A program made the position numbers and the translations under genes. The notes below the pieces were generated by a model. It saw only the letters and a program-made list of their open reading frames with translations. It was not told the DNA's origin and did no database searches. This document shows, one piece after another, positions 26,523 through 35,512 of a stretch of DNA of 42,565 bases (position 1 is its first letter; each line of letters opens with the position of its first letter). The DNA comes from an uncultured Candidatus Poseidoniales archaeon (GTDB lineage Archaea > Thermoplasmatota > Poseidoniia > Poseidoniales > Thalassarchaeaceae), in NCBI GenBank assembly GCA_902573115.1, contig CACGIM010000005.1:1-42565 (forward strand), read 5' to 3'.

Positions 26523-29006
26523 TCAAATTTCGATATTGTGCATGGACCTCAGAGATTTTCCAAATATTTCCAAGTTCGGTGGAACATCAATGTTGGATAT
26601 GGGTGCCTTTAATGAGATTCCATAATCCTTCTTTTTCTTCCAAACCATCGAATTGAAGGCTACTAAACTTTCAGTAAGGTGTTGCATGGATTCAAAATCT
26701 CCAGAACCCGAACCGTCAGGAAGCTCTGGAAACTCTCTGACATCAACAGAACTAGTACCATACAATGTGGAGCTTAGATAGTGTGTGAAAAAGGGACAAA
26801 TTGGACTGAAAACACTCATCAGGTCCCTGACAATTCTGTGCAGTGTCCACGAAGATGATAGGTTTCCATCATATAACCTAGTTTTGGACATCTCTAACCA
26901 ATGACTAGGGAAAACACCAGTGCCAAAAGACTTGATTGCCTGTGCAGCTGAATATATGTCAATTTCCTTCCATGATGACTCGACTATGGTTAGGGTCCTG
27001 TTAAACTCAGCAAGTATCCATATATCCTCAGATTGTAGCTGGGGGGGCCTCTCAAAATCTTCAGGCACGTCGAATTGGCTAGCAAACCTTGCAATATTGA
27101 AAATCTTGGTAAGCACACCGTAATATTTCGTCTCAATCTCTTCTGGATTGATATGGAAATCATCTCCTACCTGCGCATCGCAAGCCTTCCACAGTCTGAA
27201 GCACTCGCTTCCAATTTTATTTGCCTTCAAAACTACCTGTTTCCCATCTGCGCCCTTGATTTTCCATGAGCCGGTTCTACCCCCAGCACCGCATTCTAGA
27301 ACGCTATCGGCATCTATTCCATTTCCGAGTGATTTTGACATCTTCCTGCCCCAAGGATCCATTCCGAGTCCATCAACCCAGATGTTTTCAAATCCCGGCT
27401 TGTCTAATAGTAGTGCACTTTTTAGTAAGGTATAGTACAACCAGGTCCTTACGATTTCTTTTCCTTGTGGCCTTATAGATGTCGGAAATGCTCTTTGGAA
27501 TAATTCACTATCTCTAAGATATCCAGATACGTATAGATTTGAGTTGGATGAATCCATCCAAGTATCGAAGACCTTTTCTTCACCTTGCAATATTCCAAGC
27601 TGGTCTAACATCTCACTGTATTTTCCTATCAGGATCTTCGACTCTCTGTCAATTACCTCAGAACCAGGAGGGGGACCTTCCTTCCAAGGTTGAACATAAG
27701 TCCCAGAAGGTGGCACTACAATCTTGCTTCCATCCTGGGAATACCAGATTGGCACTTCAGTATGGTACCACCTCCTTCTACTAATTGGCCAATCTATTGA
27801 TACCCCTTCCATCCAGTCATGAAGGAATTGCCTATTTCTTTCTGGAATAAAATTACTTTGGTTCGACAATTCTCTTAGTCTATCCTGTATGTGAGTTTGC
27901 CTAACATACCATTCTTTCAAGAGAATTATCTCCACGGGATTTCCCCCTCTTTCACTTACTGGGACCTCTTGCTCTTTCTCCTCTATGCTCTTCAATAATC
28001 CAGATTTATTTAGAATAGATTTTGCTTCTAGCCTAGCTTCTTCTACTGTCAGGCCGGACAATGGTCCTGATACATCTGTCATTCTGCCTTCTAGATCAAT
28101 AGCAACGTACGGCTCTAGACCAAGTTCCCTGAATATCGATACATCATTCTGGTCTCCAAAAGAACAGACCATCAGAACACCACTTCCAAATTCCATCTTT
28201 ACTGAATGGTGTGATTGAATTTCAACCTCATTGGTACGCCCGGATATGGCTATTGGCAATCTCACCTTCTTGCCAACATAATTCGTATATCTTGAATCAT
28301 CTGGATGTACCACGACCACGCCACATGCACAAATCATTTCTGGCCTTGTTGTTGAAATCACAATCTCTTCTTCGTCTTCCGTAGTCCATGTTACATGACA
28401 TAGGTTGGTCTTTCTAGTGACTCTCTGTACCTCAGCATCAGCGATTGTTGTACCTTCTACTGGGTCGTATAAATTTGGCCTCAAGTCCTCAATGATATCC
28501 CCTCTTTTGAAGAGATCCACAAATATGGATTGGGAAATAGCCCTATAATCGGGTGAATCAGTTAGATATTCATTATCGTAGTCGCACGAAAGTCCCACTC
28601 TTTTCGCCGTCTTGCGCATAGCTTGGGTATATTCTTCTATTGTCTCTGAACACAGATCTAAAAATTCACCCCTATCATAAGATCTCATTTTTCGACCTGT
28701 TTTTTTCTCCACAGTGAATTCAATGTTGATGCCGTTGCGGTCAACTCCCCAGGGAAATCTAACCTCTTTGCCCAGTAGTCTCTGACTCCTAGCAATAACA
28801 TCTATCATACTGTACTGTGCCACGGCGCCAATGTGCCAAGTTCCGCTCGGATAGGGCGGAGGAGTATCAATGACGAAGACTTCGCGATCACTAGTCGAAT
28901 CGAATGAATATCTATTTTGATAAGATTCGGATTCAAAATGATGTTCTTGAATTCTCTTTTCAAGATCCACGCTCCAACGTTTATCCTTGATTTTAGGCTC
29001 ACCCAT
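26523..29006 (-). CDS. valS: Valyl-tRNA synthetase, archaeal type
   Basis: VFVIDTPPPYPSGTWHIGAVAQYSMIDVIARSQRLLGKEVRFPWGVDRNGINIE, GRKMSKSLGNGID; true start likely MGEPKIKDKRW at 29006. Confidence 0.92.
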   Translation of the reverse strand: MGEPKIKDKRWSVDLEKRIQEHHFESESYQNRYSFDSTSDREVFVIDTPPPYPSGTWHIGAVAQYSMIDVIARSQRLLGKEVRFPWGVDRNGINIEFTVEKKTGRKMRSYDRGEFLDLCSETIEEYTQAMRKTAKRVGLSCDYDNEYLTDSPDYRAISQSIFVDLFKRGDIIEDLRPNLYDPVEGTTIADAEVQRVTRKTNLCHVTWTTEDEEEIVISTTRPEMICACGVVVVHPDDSRYTNYVGKKVRLPIAISGRTNEVEIQSHHSVKMEFGSGVLMVCSFGDQNDVSIFRELGLEPYVAIDLEGRMTDVSGPLSGLTVEEARLEAKSILNKSGLLKSIEEKEQEVPVSERGGNPVEIILLKEWYVRQTHIQDRLRELSNQSNFIPERNRQFLHDWMEGVSIDWPISRRRWYHTEVPIWYSQDGSKIVVPPSGTYVQPWKEGPPPGSEVIDRESKILIGKYSEMLDQLGILQGEEKVFDTWMDSSNSNLYVSGYLRDSELFQRAFPTSIRPQGKEIVRTWLYYTLLKSALLLDKPGFENIWVDGLGMDPWGRKMSKSLGNGIDADSVLECGAGGRTGSWKIKGADGKQVVLKANKIGSECFRLWKACDAQVGDDFHINPEEIETKYYGVLTKIFNIARFASQFDVPEDFERPPQLQSEDIWILAEFNRTLTIVESSWKEIDIYSAAQAIKSFGTGVFPSHWLEMSKTRLYDGNLSSSWTLHRIVRDLMSVFSPICPFFTHYLSSTLYGTSSVDVREFPELPDGSGSGDFESMQHLTESLVAFNSMVWKKKKDYGISLKAPISNIDVPPNLEIFGKSLRSMHNIEI

Positions 29007-29135
29007 GATTATCTCCGACCAAATGGCAAAGATTTGTATTATTGACGGTTCCCATCGGGTCCGAAAACACAATTTCTACTATGCCTACTTCCGTGGGGTT
29101 GAAGGTATGCAGTTTCACGTGATAGTCGAAGGGTC

Positions 29136-32096
29136 ATGTCGATAGGCGGAGGAGGGGGTTCGGATAGGGGTCGTTTAGACTCAATAATTGATATGTCTAA
29201 ACAGAATACGAGCGAGATTTCAGGAAATCTTCAGACCTCGTTCACTAGGCTTCCCAATTTGATAAGAAGGCGCTTTAGGGAAGCAGATGGGTCTTCGTTC
29301 ATCACAATGTTTCCGGTAGCTGCAGTCACGTTTTCACTTTTGTTTACCTTATTCATTTTACCCCATTCCGGGATATTAGATTGTAGAGATGGTTTCGATA
29401 ATCCATCCTTCTGCAATGAAGAACCGGCTCTGAATGTAAATGGAGATCTTGAGGTCTACCTCCCTACTGATGATGATCCCTATAGTGTCAAGAACCTAAT
29501 CAAAGAAGTAGAGGACGATTGGACAACAAATGTCATGGTCATATATGTTGAATCCTATAATTACAATGTAACTGACGTGAGCATTCTCGATGAAATCGAT
29601 AAGGTAGAGAGGGGGATAAATCCTACCAGAAATGATGGGGGCGAATATGATGACGTCATCTATGTCCTTTCAATATCAACAGTAGTAAAGGAGGTTAATT
29701 CAAGCGCCGGAAGAGTTGTGAAAGCATTCTTCTCTGGACTTGCTGAGGCGACAGGAAACCAGCAGCTATCTGATGAAATTAACGAAACTATTGATTCCCA
29801 ACAAGACATAATCGGGAACTATGCCATACCCGAGGAACAGCAGAGAGTTGACCAGATACTGCAAGAAATGCCAGAGAATGCTTTAGACAAGCTAGTTAGG
29901 GACGTTGGAACGGCCACTGAGGACAAAGCATTCAGATGGAATAGAGCAGTAATCATAATTGGAATAGCAGATGATACCGGTGAAAAGACAATTGGAGATA
30001 TTGTGACAGAAACGCAGTCAAAAATTGATCAAATCGCCGTTGATAACAACTGGGGCACTCCCAATGAACAAGGTAACTGTGACGATGAACAAAATGACGG
30101 TTCCGAATTATGCCTAAGAATGACTCTTACAGGACCAGCTCCACTAACTAACGCGGTCACTGAAGAATCCTTCAATCTATTTTGGAAAGTATTTCCTATG
30201 GGCGTAGTCTATGTCGCAATAGGATTGTTCCTATTCCATTGCGACCTACTTCAGACCGGTAGGATTCGATGGGTCCAAGGCATCAAGGTCTTGATCATAT
30301 CCGGGCTCCCCACTCTGTGTGCGGTTTGGATAACGCTTGGAATGATAGGTTTTCTAGATTATGAAGTCACGATGACCGTAATACTAGTTGGCCCTATTGT
30401 CCTTGCCTTGGGCGTATCTTATGGTTTACACATTACGAATAGATATGCAGAGTCAAAGGGGACTCCTCATGAAAAAATGGCTGCAGCGCTTAATTCGACT
30501 GGAAAAGCAGTATTTCTATCAGCCATGACCACTATTATCGGATTCATATCTCTAACATTTGCTCCAATGAAACCAATTCAAACCGTAGGATGGGCATTGG
30601 CTGGCGGCATAGTAGTAGTGTACGTTATGACTATGTTGATGGTTCCAAATCTAACTATCTTACTTGATCTAAAGAAACCTTCACATCCGCCTCCCAAAGT
30701 ATTCGTAGCTGCAGTAAATATGCCTGTCAAATGGTCCAAGGTTACGTTAACAATCTTTCTTACACTCATGTTGATTTCCGCTGGCTACAATCGGCAAAAC
30801 GTCGAGGAGAACATCGACTTACTCAAAATGGCGCCAAATGAAGTCGAAGCGGTTCAGAAAATGGATGTTTATTCACAGGAATTTGAGGCCGGACAACCAG
30901 GTTTTCTGCTTGTTGAAGCGGATATCCAAGCTGATCCCGATCTAGGTATAGGATCTATAACGGCTGACCACCCATACGCTAATCTTGAAGGAATAGAAAA
31001 TTTAGAAATAAGGTGCAACGATGTTGAGAACGCGACCGCTGTATCAATTGTTTTCCTGATGAAAGCTATTGCAGTCGGCGTCAACGTTTCGGGAACACCC
31101 GTCAATGATATTATCGAAAGAACCCCTTTACCAAATCCTATCAAGGAGGTCGCAGAAATAATTTTCGATAGGGAACAATCAGGGAATGTTTCATTTTGGA
31201 CTATTTTGGACACGCTTGATGCCCAAGAGGATGATGGGGGACGACAGATTCAGAACTTCCTCCTCTATGTATTTTACAATAGCATGACAGATGAAATGAG
31301 GGAGTTGTTCATTTCTCCAGACTACCAACGTACCCTGATATACATCGATATGCCATTTATGGACGTAAAAGCTACAGAAAAAACAGCTATTCAGATCAAT
31401 AATTGGGCTAAGGCCGCAGGCGACTCGGCTAATCCTATAGACGTTTTAGGAGATAGGCTAATTGGCGTAGCATCAGTTACAATAGAGGTGAACAAACTCA
31501 TAGTTGATTCCCAATGGACATCCTTAGCCTTTGCTCTGGGGTTCACTATTCTGACCCTGGCCCTTGTTTTCCGGGACATAAGGTACGCTTTGCTTACCAC
31601 TGTTCCCGTAGGATTCACCGTAGCCATGCAATGGCTAGTTATGGACAATGGGGGAGTATCCCTTTCTCTGGTCACTGTGATGATTGGCTCGATTCTAGTC
31701 GGCGTGGGTATAGACTTCTCAATACATATAGCAAATCGAGTTAAGGAATTGGGAGGATCTATTGAAGCCATACGGACTTCATGTGCCAGCACTGGAATGA
31801 GCCTTTTCGAGGCTACAACAGTGACGGCTCTCGGATTGACATGTGCTTATGACATACCTATTGAGGCAATACAACCTTTCGTAACAGTTGTCATAATCCT
31901 ATTAATTGTAGCAGCACTTTCGGCTTTACTCCTTCTTCCTGCAATATATTCTTTCATGGTCACATCAAATATTGGACTTACGGGAGGAATGAGTGCCATG
32001 GTCAAATCCTCCGGCCTTAATTTGTCAAAAACCACAAGCGAGCACACTAAAACCGAAATCCCAGCAGCATATGGGAACACAAATGATGCGTGGTAA
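29136..32096 (+). CDS. MMPL/RND-family transporter
   Basis: 986 aa; two TM blocks (KVFPMGVVYVAIGLFLFH..., SLAFALGFTILTLALVFRDIRYAL..., GSILVGVGIDFSIHIANRVKE) with large extracytoplasmic loops. Confidence 0.9.
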   Translation: MSIGGGGGSDRGRLDSIIDMSKQNTSEISGNLQTSFTRLPNLIRRRFREADGSSFITMFPVAAVTFSLLFTLFILPHSGILDCRDGFDNPSFCNEEPALNVNGDLEVYLPTDDDPYSVKNLIKEVEDDWTTNVMVIYVESYNYNVTDVSILDEIDKVERGINPTRNDGGEYDDVIYVLSISTVVKEVNSSAGRVVKAFFSGLAEATGNQQLSDEINETIDSQQDIIGNYAIPEEQQRVDQILQEMPENALDKLVRDVGTATEDKAFRWNRAVIIIGIADDTGEKTIGDIVTETQSKIDQIAVDNNWGTPNEQGNCDDEQNDGSELCLRMTLTGPAPLTNAVTEESFNLFWKVFPMGVVYVAIGLFLFHCDLLQTGRIRWVQGIKVLIISGLPTLCAVWITLGMIGFLDYEVTMTVILVGPIVLALGVSYGLHITNRYAESKGTPHEKMAAALNSTGKAVFLSAMTTIIGFISLTFAPMKPIQTVGWALAGGIVVVYVMTMLMVPNLTILLDLKKPSHPPPKVFVAAVNMPVKWSKVTLTIFLTLMLISAGYNRQNVEENIDLLKMAPNEVEAVQKMDVYSQEFEAGQPGFLLVEADIQADPDLGIGSITADHPYANLEGIENLEIRCNDVENATAVSIVFLMKAIAVGVNVSGTPVNDIIERTPLPNPIKEVAEIIFDREQSGNVSFWTILDTLDAQEDDGGRQIQNFLLYVFYNSMTDEMRELFISPDYQRTLIYIDMPFMDVKATEKTAIQINNWAKAAGDSANPIDVLGDRLIGVASVTIEVNKLIVDSQWTSLAFALGFTILTLALVFRDIRYALLTTVPVGFTVAMQWLVMDNGGVSLSLVTVMIGSILVGVGIDFSIHIANRVKELGGSIEAIRTSCASTGMSLFEATTVTALGLTCAYDIPIEAIQPFVTVVIILLIVAALSALLLLPAIYSFMVTSNIGLTGGMSAMVKSSGLNLSKTTSEHTKTEIPAAYGNTNDAW

Positions 32097-32136
32097 ATAT
32101 CCGGTACTTTGATTGACAGGACCAATACCGGCGGTC

Positions 32137-32613
32137 ATGACGGAATATTGGTTGATGAAGAGCGAACCCCACGTTTACCCCTGGGATCAATTGGTTGAGG
32201 ATGGTTCAACTCATTGGGATGGAGTCAGAAATTACCAAGCCCGAAATATCATGAGGGACAAAATGTCAGAGGGTGACTTTGTTTTGTTCTACCATTCTAA
32301 TTGCAAACCCCCTCATGTAGCTGGCATTGCAAAAGTGTCTAAGGAAGCATATCCCGATTTCACGGCACACGATCCAGAATCAAAATACTTCGATCCTAAA
32401 TCCTCTTCAGAGAACCCTCGTTGGATGATGGTCGACATCGAGGCCTATCGTGAAATGACTACTGTGTCATTGCCAGAATTAAGATCCAATCCATCCCTTG
32501 AAGGGATGCCATTACTGCAAAAAGGTCAGAGACTATCAGTTCAACCTGTATCAAAAGATCATTTCGAAATAATTTGCAAAATGGGTGGAGTCAATTTATC
32601 GGCTGTTGGATGA
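32137..32613 (+). CDS. EVE-domain protein (thymocyte nuclear protein 1-like)
   Basis: YWLMKSEPHVYPWDQL, HWDGVRNYQARNIMRDKMSEGDFVLFYHSNCKPPHVAGIAKV. Confidence 0.93.
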   Translation: MTEYWLMKSEPHVYPWDQLVEDGSTHWDGVRNYQARNIMRDKMSEGDFVLFYHSNCKPPHVAGIAKVSKEAYPDFTAHDPESKYFDPKSSSENPRWMMVDIEAYREMTTVSLPELRSNPSLEGMPLLQKGQRLSVQPVSKDHFEIICKMGGVNLSAVG

Positions 32614-32617
32614 TAAA

Positions 32618-33466
32618 ATGACATATTCAATAGTTGCCAAATGCCCAAAAACAGGAAATTTTGGAATCGGTGTCCAGTCTCATTGGTTTGCCTCTGGCAT
32701 TGTTTGTTGGGCAAAAGCTGGAGTCGGTGCTGTGGCGACTCAAGCCATGGCTCTTATTGACCATGGTCCATTGGGATTAGAAAATATGAGAGCCGGAGAG
32801 TCAGCATTTACTTCTCTTGAAAATAGATTAAATTCAGATGAAACTCCCGAGATAAGACAGGTTGCAATGTTAGACTACGAAGGAAATGTAGCCGTCCATA
32901 CTGGGTCACAAACCATTCCTGAGTCTGGCCATATTGTGGGTGATGGTTTTTCATGCCAGGCTAACATGATGTGGAATGGATCCGTTTGGGAAGGTATGTA
33001 CGATGATTTCTCAAAATCTGAGGGAGATCTCTCTAGAAGGCTGCTTTCATCACTTTTTGCCGCACAATCAAAGGGAGGGGACATTCGGGGGAAGCAGTCT
33101 AGTAGAATACTAATAGTCTCCTCAGAACCAAAAGAAAAACCATGGGAAGAGACAATTGTTGACCTAAGAGTTGATGACCATTCTAACCCATTATCTGAGC
33201 TTGAAAGACTGCTTGATTTACATGACCAGTACGCTTCATTTGAGACAGCAAACCTCGATAGTTATGAACATGTCAAGATACCTGAGTTAGCATTTTGGAA
33301 ATCAATAGAGCTCGCAAATTCGGGACAGGAAAGTGAGGCTAGGGATTTGTTCAACTTCGCTTTTGATCAAGACGATTGCTGGCGCGAATTACTCATTAGA
33401 TGTTCGAATAAAGACCTACTAGGCATTACTAAGGGAACGGTTGAGATATTACTTATTGACCACTAG
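32618..33466 (+). CDS. DUF1028 Ntn-hydrolase-like protein
   Basis: TYSIVAKCPKTGNFGIGVQSHWFASGIVCWAKAGVGAVATQAMALIDHGPLGLENMRAG. Confidence 0.9.
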   Translation: MTYSIVAKCPKTGNFGIGVQSHWFASGIVCWAKAGVGAVATQAMALIDHGPLGLENMRAGESAFTSLENRLNSDETPEIRQVAMLDYEGNVAVHTGSQTIPESGHIVGDGFSCQANMMWNGSVWEGMYDDFSKSEGDLSRRLLSSLFAAQSKGGDIRGKQSSRILIVSSEPKEKPWEETIVDLRVDDHSNPLSELERLLDLHDQYASFETANLDSYEHVKIPELAFWKSIELANSGQESEARDLFNFAFDQDDCWRELLIRCSNKDLLGITKGTVEILLIDH

Positions 33467-33467
33467 C

Positions 33468-33792
33468 CAGTAATTAGTGGGCATGTCCTCGGTGGACGCT
33501 CGTCACCAGTGAAAATCTGGCACCAATCTCCTCCGTCCCGCATTCCCAAGGCATCCAGCATCCCCGGTCGGGCTGCTCGCTTCCGCGCCTGACCTGGTTC
33601 CCGGGCTTGAGACGTTTTCCAGCTCCCTCCGGAGCGGGTTATCGCCAACCTGGATCTCTTGGGGGCGAGACATCGACGTCAACCGGTACTTTCCCAGAGG
33701 CTCGTCTGCGCCGCCCTCGGACTTCGGGTCACCATTTTCGACGATTTGTGAAAAATAGAGCACGTCAACTCCCCCCCTAGCCCAAATTACGC
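33468..33792 (-). ncRNA. ffs: Archaeal signal recognition particle (7S/SRP) RNA
   Basis: Minus strand has helix 8 CCAGGTCAGGCGCGGAAGCGAGCAGCC (GGAA loop), helix 6 GCTCC-GGAG-GGAGC, and terminal closing helix GTAATTTGGGC (5') with GCCCACTAATTAC (3'); GC-rich island compared with flanks. Ends approximate. Confidence 0.95.
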
Positions 33793-33825
33793 TCGAGTCT
33801 CCTCCCCTATGAATGTGATCGGTGA

Positions 33826-34206
33826 TCAAGATTCATACTTTGATGGGCATCCCGTTTGAATTTCAGTAGATTCCAAAACCCAGATTCCATCTTCATATGA
33901 TAACATACCTCTAACTGCGATTGTTCGCCCTTCTGCGAATCCGTCAGGCACGGCTGACTGAGAATAATCGACAGTGACATTTGTCTTCAAGCCATCAAGT
34001 TGGAATGTCAATTGATCTGAGAAAACAGTGCCATTAGAGACAACTCCTCTCACAAAAACCTCTGAATCCTTGAAATCATCCGGTGAATTCATCACTTCAT
34101 CTACAGTATATTGGGTTTGAGGATCTACTGATAGCATCATCAATGTAAATGCGACTATGGAAGATAGAAAGACGAGCGCAAGACGAGTTCTCCTAGTTCC
34201 TACCAT
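33826..34206 (-). CDS. ccmE: CcmE-like cytochrome c haem chaperone, variant with CxxxY
   Basis: N-terminal TM, OB-fold-like YTVDEVMN...EVFVRGVVSNGTVFSDQLTFQL...VTVDY...VPDGFAEGRTIAVRGMLSYEDGIWVLESTEIQTGCPSKYES. Confidence 0.8.
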   Translation of the reverse strand: MVGTRRTRLALVFLSSIVAFTLMMLSVDPQTQYTVDEVMNSPDDFKDSEVFVRGVVSNGTVFSDQLTFQLDGLKTNVTVDYSQSAVPDGFAEGRTIAVRGMLSYEDGIWVLESTEIQTGCPSKYES

Positions 34207-34228
34207 AATATAATCACACAACCCACCA

Positions 34229-35332
34229 CTAAATGTGTTTGTACCCGACTGCTTCTTTGATAGATGTAAAATTCTCTTCCCTGACCTTTCTCTTTAGTCC
34301 CTTTACTATACTGGATACAACTGAAGGACCGTTGAATACCATTGCAGAATACAATTGCAGTAATGTGGCACCGGAGGTAATAGCTTGCCATGCAGATTCG
34401 GAGCTATCTATTCCGCCGACACCAATTATTGGGATTTTGCCACCAGTTTCGATATATGATTTGCTAATTACCTCCAAAGATCGTGATTGCAATGGCCTGC
34501 CAGATAGCCCTCCATCATTTGAAAAGGCCTTCCTCGATTGAGTATTGATTGGTATCGGCCTCTTAATTGTAGTATTTGTTGCCACTATGCCATCTATTCC
34601 TAGATTCATTGAGGCTGTAATTGAGGTAGATATGTCCTCATCTTGTGAATCAGGTGAAAGTTTTAGCAAAAACGGCTTATTTTCCCCCTTCCTTTCCCTG
34701 ATTCTATTACAAGAAGTCAAAACGGAGGATAGATGGTCACCACTTTGGAGTTCTCTCAAACCTGGCGTATTTGGCGAAGAAACGTTCAATACAAACAAAT
34801 CAGCGTGGTCCCACAAAATATCCAAGGTAGCAGAATAATCTTCAGCTGCGTGTTCGTTAGACACTTTCTTGGATCTACCTATATTTGCAGCAACAGGAAA
34901 TTTTGGCCATTTGTCTGAAGCCTTTCTGTCTATCAGTCTCTTTTTTACCTCAGACGCGCCGGGATTGTTAAATCCCATCTTATTGATGAGTGCCCGATGT
35001 TTATTCGCCCTAAACATTCTTGGTTTTGGATTGCCATCTTGAGGGTATCGTGTTATTCCTCCGTACTCACACCAAGAAAAACCCATTGCCGACCAGGAAA
35101 GGAGCGCTTCGGCCCCCTTATCAAAGCCAGCTGCCAGTCCAAGAGGATGATGGAAGAGCTTACCAAAGGCCTCCACTGGTAGTTCTGGTGACTTGTACAC
35201 GCTATTCAACATCATTTGTCCAGCATTTGTCTCACCGAATTTAGATAGGGTTTTGATTGATAATTTATGAGCAGTTTCGGAATCTACAAATTTCAAGGCG
35301 GGAGCACCAAAAATCCTCCATCCTATGCCCAT
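34229..35332 (-). CDS. pyrD: Dihydroorotate dehydrogenase, class 2 (quinone-dependent)
   Basis: HPLGLAAGFDKGAEALLSWSAMGFSWCEYGGITRYPQDGNPKPRMFR, MGFNNPGA, LNVSSPNTPGLRELQ, GVGGIDSSESAWQAITSGATLLQLYSAMVFNGP. Confidence 0.95.
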   Translation of the reverse strand: MGIGWRIFGAPALKFVDSETAHKLSIKTLSKFGETNAGQMMLNSVYKSPELPVEAFGKLFHHPLGLAAGFDKGAEALLSWSAMGFSWCEYGGITRYPQDGNPKPRMFRANKHRALINKMGFNNPGASEVKKRLIDRKASDKWPKFPVAANIGRSKKVSNEHAAEDYSATLDILWDHADLFVLNVSSPNTPGLRELQSGDHLSSVLTSCNRIRERKGENKPFLLKLSPDSQDEDISTSITASMNLGIDGIVATNTTIKRPIPINTQSRKAFSNDGGLSGRPLQSRSLEVISKSYIETGGKIPIIGVGGIDSSESAWQAITSGATLLQLYSAMVFNGPSVVSSIVKGLKRKVREENFTSIKEAVGYKHI

Positions 35333-35415
35333 GATCTTGGCAAAAGGAACTGTTCTTCAATCGTTATGCCTCAAAATCCACTAATGGGCGAATCTCGCTA
35401 TATATTGCCTGGCTT

Positions 35416-35442
35416 CGCACGCGCCCGCGCGCCCGCGCGCGT
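35416..35442. repeat. CG-alternating low-complexity tract (CGCACGCGCCCGCGCGCCCGCGCGCGT)
   Basis: Read directly in the pyrD/topA divergent intergenic region; TATATATT lies just upstream (about 35399). Confidence 0.9.
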
Positions 35443-35512
35443 TGGATAGTCTTTGGACTACTCATGTTTATACAGGGGGTGTATCGGCCGGTAAACTCAT
35501 TGAGGTCATTTT

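Noticed and set aside
33503-33829. 108-aa minus ORF and 33463..33648 ORF
   Set aside because: They lie over the SRP RNA; the sequence signal is RNA structure, not coding.
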